Assembly: GCA_016719015.1 (NCBI GenBank)
Contig: JADKAZ010000001.1
Span: 620,001-684,000, forward strand
Direction of reading: 5' to 3'
Origin: Chitinophagaceae bacterium
GTDB lineage: Bacteria; Bacteroidota; Bacteroidia; Chitinophagales; Chitinophagaceae
DNA: 64,000 nt
The notes under the pieces are model-generated. The model was not told the origin of the DNA, did no database searches, and saw only the letters and a list, made by a program, of their open reading frames with translations. Shown piece by piece: positions 58,260-64,000 of this stretch (its first letter is position 1; each line of letters starts with the position of its first letter). Both the position numbers and the translations under genes were made by a program.

Positions 58260-59537
58260 ATGCATAAAATATGGCTTATTATAAAAAGAGAATACCTGAC
58301 AAGAGTTCGTAAAAAAACTTTTATCATCTCCACCTTATTATTTCCGCTGCTATACCTGGCTCTTATTTTTGGAATGGGCTATATCGCTGAGAAAAGCAGG
58401 CAACACCTGAATGTGGCCGTCATTGACTCTTCCGGCTATTTCACAGCAGAGGCGTTGGAGAAACAAAACAGCATTGATAACAGTTCTACCTTAACCTATA
58501 TAAAAGATAGTGCTGATAAAATAATAACTGATCACAAAGCAGCGGGGTACGACGGATATATTTTAATCCAGGCCATAGACTGGCAATCTGCAAAAACCGA
58601 ATCCTTGCAGTTTAAGTCAAACAAATCATATGGCAGCGGCACCACTGCTGGTGTGGAGGCCAAGCTGAACCGTATCTGGAATGAAGTCAAAAATCAGAAA
58701 TTGGGTATTGATGTGGAGAAAAGTAATATACTGACGAACAGCCGGATCTCCCTTTTGGCTACGAACATAAAAGATGAGGCTGCGGATGCCAAAACAGCCG
58801 AAAGCATTGCATTTACCTGCGGCTTACTTATCTACCTCATACTGCTTATTTATGGTTCGCAGGTGATGATGGGTGTAATGGAAGAAAAAACCAACCGTAT
58901 TGCAGAAGTAATTGTTTCCTCTGTAAAACCATTTCAAATGATGCTGGGCAAAATCCTTGGAATAGGAATGGTGGCACTTACCCAGTTCTTTTTGTGGATT
59001 GCCTTTGTGTTTATTGTTTATAATATTGGTAAAGCATCTGGAAGTGGCGGTATGGCAAATGCGATGGTTGGCAATATGCAGGCAATGTTTTCCAGTGTGA
59101 ATGTGCCGTTGATACTGTTCTGTTTTGGTTTTTACTTCCTGGCAGGTTTCTTTTTCTACGCATCTTTATATGGTGCCATTGGAAGTGCTGTTAATGAAGA
59201 CATGCGGGAAGCTCAATCACTGAGTTTTCCCATTACCATGCTTGTAGTTCTTTCAATTGCCATTATGACGTCCACCATTGCAAACCCTACCAGCCCTATT
59301 GCTGTTTGGGCCAGTATCATTCCTTTCAGTTCACCCATTGTAATGATGGCCCGGATTCCGTTTGGGGTGCCTAATACGGTTCCCTGGTGGCAGTTGGGGC
59401 TTTCTATGGCATCACTGATAATAGGCTTTATCATTACTGTTTGGTTTGCCGGCAAAATATACCGCACAGGCATTTTAATGTATGGTAAAAAACCAAGCTG
59501 GAAAGAAATGCTGCGTTGGGCTTTCAGAAAAAATTAA
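58260..59537 (+). CDS. ABC-2 type transporter permease (NatB-like)
   Basis: A 425-residue membrane protein. The first helix (TFIISTLLFPLLYLALIFGM) is followed by a periplasmic domain of about 150 residues (LNVAVIDSSGYFTAEALEKQ) and then a block of about five helices from residue 180. GVMEEKTNRIAEVIVSSVKP is the family motif of ABC-2/NatB permeases. The pair forms one exporter. A terminator follows the stop. Confidence 0.9.
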   Translation: MHKIWLIIKREYLTRVRKKTFIISTLLFPLLYLALIFGMGYIAEKSRQHLNVAVIDSSGYFTAEALEKQNSIDNSSTLTYIKDSADKIITDHKAAGYDGYILIQAIDWQSAKTESLQFKSNKSYGSGTTAGVEAKLNRIWNEVKNQKLGIDVEKSNILTNSRISLLATNIKDEAADAKTAESIAFTCGLLIYLILLIYGSQVMMGVMEEKTNRIAEVIVSSVKPFQMMLGKILGIGMVALTQFFLWIAFVFIVYNIGKASGSGGMANAMVGNMQAMFSSVNVPLILFCFGFYFLAGFFFYASLYGAIGSAVNEDMREAQSLSFPITMLVVLSIAIMTSTIANPTSPIAVWASIIPFSSPIVMMARIPFGVPNTVPWWQLGLSMASLIIGFIITVWFAGKIYRTGILMYGKKPSWKEMLRWAFRKN

Positions 59538-59554
59538 TTACTTATCTCTTATAA

Positions 59555-59592
59555 TAAAAGCCATTCCGTAAAAAGCGGAATGGCTTTTTTGT
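59555..59592 (+). terminator. Terminator of the ABC transporter operon
   Basis: AAAAGCCATTCCG and CGGAATGGCTTTT form a 13-bp stem around seven bases, followed by Ts. Confidence 0.92.
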
Positions 59593-59627
59593 TAAAATTT
59601 TCTTTTTACTTCTGTTGAAACAATTTA

Positions 59628-59665
59628 ATACGAAATCAATCGTATATTTGTACGAAGTATTTCGT
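59628..59665 (+). promoter_or_regulatory. Promoter with flanking inverted-repeat operator (BlaI-like)
   Basis: TATATTTG (59643-59650) is the -7 element. It is overlapped on the left by ATACGA-N6-TCGTAT (59628-59645) and followed by ACGAA-N4-TTCGT (59652-59665). The two dyads on either side of the -7 element look like a repressor site, and their TACGA half-site resembles sites of BlaI/MecI-type repressors in Bacteroidota. No such regulator is encoded nearby. Confidence 0.6.
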
Positions 59666-59700
59666 GAAAAATAAATTACAGACAACTAAAAAAAGAAAGT

Positions 59701-60540
59701 ATGAAACCAACAACCTTTTTAAACGGACGATTATTATTAGTACTGCTGACAACAGGTCTTACCGTTGGCCTTGTATCGTGGGATTATCAACAAAAACCCG
59801 GCAAGTATCAGCAATCTGCTAACGACACAACCCCTAAGAAGAAATCAGCCGACAGAGATAAGAAAATCCGGGACCTGGATGATGTACTGGAGGAATTGAA
59901 TACAATCGATTTACAGGAAGAAATGCAAAAGGCTCAAAAAGAAATTGCTGAAGCCATGAAAAAAATTGATGGCGATAAACTTAGAATGGAGATAGATAAA
60001 GCTATGAAAGAAGTGGATATGGCTAAAATTCAAAAAGAAGTGGAGGAATCACTGGCGAAAGTTGACTTCAATAAAATAAAAGAAGAAATAGCCGATGCCA
60101 TGAAAGATATAGACATGGCTAAGATCCAGCAAGAAGTAAAGGAGTCATTAGCTAAAGTAGATTTAAACAAAATAAAAGAAGAACTGGAGAAAGTAAAAGA
60201 AGTTGATATGAAGAAACTGGACGAGGATATGAAAAAACTAAGCGAAGAAATGAAAGAACTCGGCCCAAAAATGCAAAAAGAAATGGAGAAGGCTAAAGTT
60301 GAAATGGAGAAAGCAAAAGCGGAGATAAAAGAATATAAAGGTTTTGTGGATGGCCTCGAAAATGATGGTCTTATCAATAAAAAAGAAGGCTATTCGCTGA
60401 AGCACAAAGACGGCGAACTATTCATCAACGGACAGAAAGCCTCTGAAAAGACTTACAATAAATACCGCTCTTTCCTGGAAAAGCATAAAAAATTCAATAT
60501 AGAAAAAGACAATGATGACTTCAATATAGATATCGACTAA
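59701..60540 (+). CDS. Exported or membrane-anchored coiled-coil repeat protein
   Basis: A 279-residue protein: one N-terminal hydrophobic segment (LLLVLLTTGLTVGLVSW), a basic linker, then about 170 residues of highly charged heptads. Two near-identical units (MAKIQKEVEESLAKVDFNKI, MAKIQQEVKESLAKVDLNKI) are 33 residues apart, flanked by weaker copies. A C-terminal domain of about 65 residues (KKEGYSLKHKDGELFINGQ) follows. I recognise the repeat style and the tail from the C-terminal parts of M56/BlaR1-type proteins in Chitinophagaceae, which fits the operator upstream. No enzyme motif is present. Confidence 0.75.
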   Translation: MKPTTFLNGRLLLVLLTTGLTVGLVSWDYQQKPGKYQQSANDTTPKKKSADRDKKIRDLDDVLEELNTIDLQEEMQKAQKEIAEAMKKIDGDKLRMEIDKAMKEVDMAKIQKEVEESLAKVDFNKIKEEIADAMKDIDMAKIQQEVKESLAKVDLNKIKEELEKVKEVDMKKLDEDMKKLSEEMKELGPKMQKEMEKAKVEMEKAKAEIKEYKGFVDGLENDGLINKKEGYSLKHKDGELFINGQKASEKTYNKYRSFLEKHKKFNIEKDNDDFNIDID

Positions 60541-60572
60541 GAACTGTGTTTGCCAAAGCCAGCCATGAAAAA

Positions 60573-60602
60573 CAAAAGCCCCGTTTTGAGATGGGGCTTT
60601 TT
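60573..60602 (+). terminator. Terminator after the coiled-coil gene
   Basis: AAGCCCC pairs with GGGGCTT around a ten-base loop, followed by Ts. The A run on the other side means it may also serve the convergent gene. Confidence 0.85.
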
Positions 60603-60624
60603 GTATATGGTAAGTTGATGTTGA

Positions 60625-61017
60625 TCAGAAGTCAGTAAAATGAAATGGTGAAGGCAGAATATCAAAATCATTTTGTGTAATCATCTCAATATTTAACTGG
60701 AAGGCCTCATTAGTCTTGATGACCACTTTCTCTTTAGTAATTTTCTTGAACCCGGCTTTCTCAAAAATAAATTTATAGGTACCCGGTTTCAATTCGTCAA
60801 AAGCATACGTACCATTTTCCTCTGTAAAAACAATTTTCTCTTTTTTGGAAACTAACACAGCCGTTACACTTACATCCTTCAAAGGTTTTTTTGTATCTGA
60901 ATGAACAACGGTGCCATTTAATTCATCCTTCTTCCCATCACCGGGACCACCGTTATTGGCTTTAACTGCAACAAACCCGAGCAGGGAAATTGCCAGCATA
61001 AATAGTTTTTGTTTCAT
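60625..61017 (-). CDS. Small exported protein with carboxypeptidase regulatory-like (CnaB-type) domain
   Basis: A 130-residue protein with a signal peptide (MKQKLFMLAISLLGFVAVKA) and one beta-sandwich domain: LNGTVVHSDTKKPLKDVSVT, NGTYAFDELKPGTYKFIFEK, GFKKITKEKVVI. This fold is common as a plug-side extension on TonB-dependent receptors; here it stands alone. The function is unknown, possibly an envelope-binding partner. Confidence 0.85.
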   Translation of the reverse strand: MKQKLFMLAISLLGFVAVKANNGGPGDGKKDELNGTVVHSDTKKPLKDVSVTAVLVSKKEKIVFTEENGTYAFDELKPGTYKFIFEKAGFKKITKEKVVIKTNEAFQLNIEMITQNDFDILPSPFHFTDF

Positions 61018-61086
61018 TGTACTTTTTTGAATGGTTTATAAATAACCTTTCAGCACTGATCGTTGTTCTGTTGGTGGATGCTAAAA

Positions 61087-62040
61087 TTAAAACTTTTTAA
61101 CCGGATTTGCCAAACCGTCTGTAAACTCCTTCCACACATTTTTTACGATATCCCCGGCGGGTAAAATACTATCCAGCAAAGCACTTACCTGTCCTATTTC
61201 CAGTTCTCCCTCTGCCAAATCGCCTTCAAACATTCCCTTCTTGGCTCTTGCTCTTCCTAACAAGGCATTTAACTCCTCCACGGTTGCCCCTTTTTGCTCC
61301 GCCTCCTGTACCTGTTTAAAAAACTCATTCTTCATGAGCCGTACCGGTGTCAATTGCTTCAAGGTTAACTGTGTATCACCTTCCCGGGAATTCACCACTA
61401 CGTTTTTGAAATTGATATGGGAAGATGCCTCTTCACTGGCCACAAACCGACTCCCCATCTGCACTCCTTCTGCTCCAAGCACCATGGCCGCCAGCATTTG
61501 ACGTCCGGTGGCAATTCCACCTGCCGCAATAACCGGCACTTTTACTGCATCAACAACAGATGGTATCAGCACCAGCGTTGTGGTTTCCTCTCTCCCATTA
61601 TGCCCACCTGCTTCAAATCCCTCCGCCACTACTGCATCACATCCCGCCTCTTCTGATTTCCTGGCAAACTTTGAAGAACTAACCACATGCACAACGGTAA
61701 TACCTTTTTCTTTCAGGATGTTGGTCCATGTTTTTGGATTCCCGGCAGAAGTAAAAACAAGTTGAACTCCCTCTTCAATTATTATCTCAATATGCTTGTC
61801 AATATCGGGGTATAGCAATGGTACATTAATACCAAACGGCCGGTTGGTGGCAGCTTTACATTTACGGATATGCTCCCGCAAAACATCTGGATACATGGAA
61901 CCGCTGCCAATAATACCCAAGCCTCCGGCATTGCTCACCGCACTGGCAAGCCGCCATCCGCTGGCCCATATCATTCCCGCCTGGATAATGGGATAATCAA
62001 TGTTGAAAAGTTTGGTGATTCTGTTGGAGAAAGGAGTCAT
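61087..62040 (-). CDS. Nitronate monooxygenase / NPD-family FMN protein (FabK-like)
   Basis: A 317-residue TIM-barrel flavoprotein. YPIIQAGMIWASGWRLASAV is the N-terminal substrate/FMN strand. SNAGGLGIIGSG, EGFEAGGHNGR (active-site His in AGGHNG), PVIAAGGIATGRQMLAAM and LGAEGVQMGSRFVA are the FMN-phosphate and signature motifs. The family includes nitronate monooxygenase and the FabK enoyl-ACP reductase, and sequence alone does not separate them. The neighbours do not suggest fatty-acid synthesis. Confidence 0.85.
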   Translation of the reverse strand: MTPFSNRITKLFNIDYPIIQAGMIWASGWRLASAVSNAGGLGIIGSGSMYPDVLREHIRKCKAATNRPFGINVPLLYPDIDKHIEIIIEEGVQLVFTSAGNPKTWTNILKEKGITVVHVVSSSKFARKSEEAGCDAVVAEGFEAGGHNGREETTTLVLIPSVVDAVKVPVIAAGGIATGRQMLAAMVLGAEGVQMGSRFVASEEASSHINFKNVVVNSREGDTQLTLKQLTPVRLMKNEFFKQVQEAEQKGATVEELNALLGRARAKKGMFEGDLAEGELEIGQVSALLDSILPAGDIVKNVWKEFTDGLANPVKKF

Positions 62041-62121
62041 GAGTTAGTAGTCATTAGTCTGAAGCAAAGATAACTATTGAGTTGGAGGAACTCCTGACTC
62101 AAGGCTAATGACTCCTACTCA
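62034..62121. repeat. Imperfect inverted repeat between two minus-strand genes
   Basis: GAGTTAGTAGTCATTAG (near 62041) and CTAATGACTCCTACTC (near 62104) can pair with one gap and one mismatch, with further AGTTGGAGGAACT pairing inside. It overlaps the first bases of the NPD gene. Possibly a weak terminator or a small interspersed repeat. Confidence 0.45.
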
Positions 62122-62123
62122 CA

Positions 62124-63113
62124 TTATCCCAGGTCAATACTTGTATTATCCCCGATATTAAGCGACCTGGTTTCTCCCCGCAGGTTTGTGTCGCTTCCTA
62201 TTATTGATTCATCTAAAACAATATCTAAAAGATTAGAGAACGAGCCGATGATGGAATTTTTAACTATGGAATAATCAATGGTGGTGTTCTCTCCTATAGA
62301 TACATTGGGCCCGATGATAGAATTTTTAATATTACAACCGGCACCGATGCTCACCGGTGGAATGATAACTGTATTCTCAAACTGGTTAACGTCCGTTTTA
62401 GGAGCAAATTTTTTCAGGAGTATCGCATTTGATTCCAGCATGGTTTCCTTGCGGCCGCAATCAAACCAATTTTCTACTTTAAAAGATTTAAACTTTGCCC
62501 CCATCTGAATCATGCAATCCAATGCATCCGTAAGGTTGTACTCGCCATGGCTCCGCAGCCCCTGAAGGATATTATTTTCAAGGCATTGAAACATTTGCTC
62601 ACTTTCTTTCAGTTTGTACACTCCCACCATGGCCATATTTGACTTGGGTATCTGTGGCTTTTCTATTACATGACTGATAAAACCATCATCTTCAATTTCA
62701 GCTACCCCAAATTCTCTCGGATCGTCCACTTTTCTTACCCCTATCATAGAATAAGGGCTGTTCACCACTTCCTGTACATCATACTCGCAAATTGTATCTC
62801 CAAGTACAACAATAACTTCATCCTGGTTCACAATATTTCTTGCCAAACGGATAGCATGACCTATCCCCTGCCTGTCCACCTGGTGTACATAATGGGCTAC
62901 CAGGTCAGGATGTTTTGATTTTACATAATCCTGAATCTTATCTCCCAGGTAACCTACAATGAAAATAAACTCGTTGATGCCGGCACTTTTCAACTGGTCA
63001 ATAATAATACTGAGAACCGTCTTTCCTGCCAGGGGAATGAGAGCTTTGGGCTGAGTGTAACTATGTGGACGCAACTTGGTGCCTGCGCCGGCTACTGGTA
63101 TGATAGCTTTCAT
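62124..63113 (-). CDS. Sugar-1-phosphate nucleotidyltransferase with C-terminal left-handed beta-helix
   Basis: A 329-residue enzyme that would join a sugar-1-phosphate to a nucleotide. The N-terminal nucleotide-binding motif is AIIPVAGAGTKLRPHSYTQP with the Lys in KALIPLAGKTVL. VVLGDTICEYDV, GVRKVDDPREFGVAEIED and YNLTDALDCM follow. From about residue 245 hexapeptide repeats (VSIGAGCNIKNSIIG, VSIGENTTIDYSIVKNSIIG) form a left-handed beta-helix as in GlmU or RmlA-long types. Substrate (dTTP/glucose-1-P, UTP, GTP) unclear. The wall or LPS sugar genes are not adjacent. Confidence 0.87.
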   Translation of the reverse strand: MKAIIPVAGAGTKLRPHSYTQPKALIPLAGKTVLSIIIDQLKSAGINEFIFIVGYLGDKIQDYVKSKHPDLVAHYVHQVDRQGIGHAIRLARNIVNQDEVIVVLGDTICEYDVQEVVNSPYSMIGVRKVDDPREFGVAEIEDDGFISHVIEKPQIPKSNMAMVGVYKLKESEQMFQCLENNILQGLRSHGEYNLTDALDCMIQMGAKFKSFKVENWFDCGRKETMLESNAILLKKFAPKTDVNQFENTVIIPPVSIGAGCNIKNSIIGPNVSIGENTTIDYSIVKNSIIGSFSNLLDIVLDESIIGSDTNLRGETRSLNIGDNTSIDLG

Positions 63114-63219
63114 TTATGGAGCTACATTAATTTGGTAACTAATCAAAAGCCAACGAAAGTAAGACTTTTAGAATAAAACAAAATCCTGTACAGTTTACTC
63201 TCATTCCTTCATCCTCGCT

Positions 63220-63227
63220 TATTTTTG
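63220..63227 (+). promoter_or_regulatory. -7 element of glyA
   Basis: TATTTTTG matches TAnnTTTG and ends only five bases before the ATG at 63232, so the mRNA would have almost no leader. Confidence 0.5.
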
Positions 63228-63231
63228 CGCT

Positions 63232-64000
63232 ATGCAAAAAGATACTTTGGTTTTTGACCTCATCCGCAAGGAACTTGACAGACAGCGACATGGTATTGAA
63301 CTCATCGCTTCTGAAAATTTTACTTCCCTGCAGGTAATGCAGGCGATGGGTACTGTTCCCACCAACAAATATGCAGAAGGCTATCCCGGTAAAAGATATT
63401 ATGGTGGTTGCGAAATAGTGGATGAAATTGAAACATTGGCTATAGAAAGATTAAAGAAAGTTTTTAATGCCAGCTGGGCAAATGTTCAACCACACAGTGG
63501 TGCACAGGCTAACGGTGCGGTGTTTCTGGCGGTGATGAAACCGGGTGAAAAATTTTTAGGGCTTGACTTGAGCATGGGTGGTCACCTTACACATGGCAGC
63601 CCGGCCAACTTTAGCGGAAAAACTTACCACGCATTACACTACGGTGTTACCAAAGAAGGTATTGTTGATTATGACCAGTTAGAAACCATTGCCCGAAAAG
63701 AAAAACCAAAGATGATCATTTGTGGTGCATCAGCTTACAGCCGTGACTGGGACTATAAACGCATCCGTGCTGTAGCAGATGAAATCGGGGCTATTGTCTT
63801 TGCCGATATTGCACACCCGGCAGGATTAATTGCAGCCGGCTTATTAAACGACCCGTTTGATCATTGTCATATCATTACTTCTACCACACATAAAACACTG
63901 AGAGGCCCAAGAGGTGGTATCATTACATTACGTCATGACTTTGAAAACCCCTGGGGCCTAAAAGACCCGAAAGGAAATTTAAGACTGATGAGTTCATTAC
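63232..64000 (+). CDS. glyA: Serine hydroxymethyltransferase (N-terminal part, runs off the window)
   Basis: A PLP enzyme converting serine and tetrahydrofolate to glycine and methylene-tetrahydrofolate. The first 256 codons are in the window. LIASENFTSLQVMQAMG, NKYAEGYPGKRYYGGCE, NVQPHSGAQANGAVF, VFADIAHPAGLIAAG and the PLP-Lys motif TTHKTLRGPRGG (about residue 225) are all intact. The start is the ATG at 63232, right after a promoter element. The gene continues beyond 64000. Confidence 0.95.
   Translation, partial: MQKDTLVFDLIRKELDRQRHGIELIASENFTSLQVMQAMGTVPTNKYAEGYPGKRYYGGCEIVDEIETLAIERLKKVFNASWANVQPHSGAQANGAVFLAVMKPGEKFLGLDLSMGGHLTHGSPANFSGKTYHALHYGVTKEGIVDYDQLETIARKEKPKMIICGASAYSRDWDYKRIRAVADEIGAIVFADIAHPAGLIAAGLLNDPFDHCHIITSTTHKTLRGPRGGIITLRHDFENPWGLKDPKGNLRLMSSL

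Overview
The window comes from a Bacteroidota chromosome, most likely family Chitinophagaceae. Signs of this are the promoter form TTTG-N19/20-TAnnTTTG seen many times, the lack of Shine-Dalgarno sequences before well-defined starts, a secreted subtilase ending in a type IX secretion (T9SS) sorting domain, a DUF4476 protein, many Bacteroidota-type lipoproteins, and a 16S-Ile-Ala-23S-5S rRNA operon. The content is mostly housekeeping. I see no CRISPR array, prophage, insertion sequence or intact integrative element.

Layout. 1-18 kb: the start of a FAD oxidoreductase, ssb, two different M14 carboxypeptidases, mnmA, a T9SS-exported subtilase, an RsmB-type rRNA methyltransferase, the 2-oxoglutarate dehydrogenase pair sucA-odhB, rpsT, and an MFS transporter. 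18.1-23.7 kb: a complete rRNA operon on the minus strand, driven by three tandem promoters that each lead straight into a 5' hairpin, with RNase III-type stems around 16S and 23S. 23.9-33.5 kb: truA with a DUF4476 protein, an M1 aminopeptidase, a lemA-TPM-TPM operon, and the glycolytic genes pgk and gap with a small conserved protein between them. 33.7-36.2 kb: a tRNA-Glu followed by a low-density, decaying stretch with a 20-bp tandem duplication, two small hypothetical genes and a sodium:solute symporter pseudogene. 36.2-48 kb: an esterase lipoprotein, rarA, a phytanoyl-CoA dioxygenase-like protein, a GNAT, an outer-membrane protein with a small partner, a 519-bp intergenic region with two related long-hairpin elements and a structured leader before a Yip1-family gene, uvrA, a 548-residue unknown with a GNAT-like core, and a glycosyltransferase. 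48-64 kb: a sugar-nucleotide epimerase, tRNA-Pro, an astacin-like protease, tRNA-Ser, dnaA, a 5'-nucleotidase split into two genes in reversed order, a COG2509 flavoprotein, an S1/P1-like hydrolase, an ABC exporter pair, a coiled-coil protein behind an inverted-repeat operator, an NPD-type flavoprotein, a sugar-1-phosphate nucleotidyltransferase, and the start of glyA.

How it fits together. The organism appears to be an aerobic heterotroph with a full TCA step at 2-oxoglutarate and lower glycolysis. It exports many peptidases and phosphatases or nucleases (two M14, S8, M1, astacin-like, 5'-nucleotidase, S1/P1-like), as expected for a polymer-degrading Chitinophagaceae member. The most interesting non-coding signals are the shared start-site sequence of the stable-RNA and rpsT promoters, the tandem hairpin elements near 41.4-41.7 kb, the Yip1 leader, and the BlaI-like operator near 59.63 kb.
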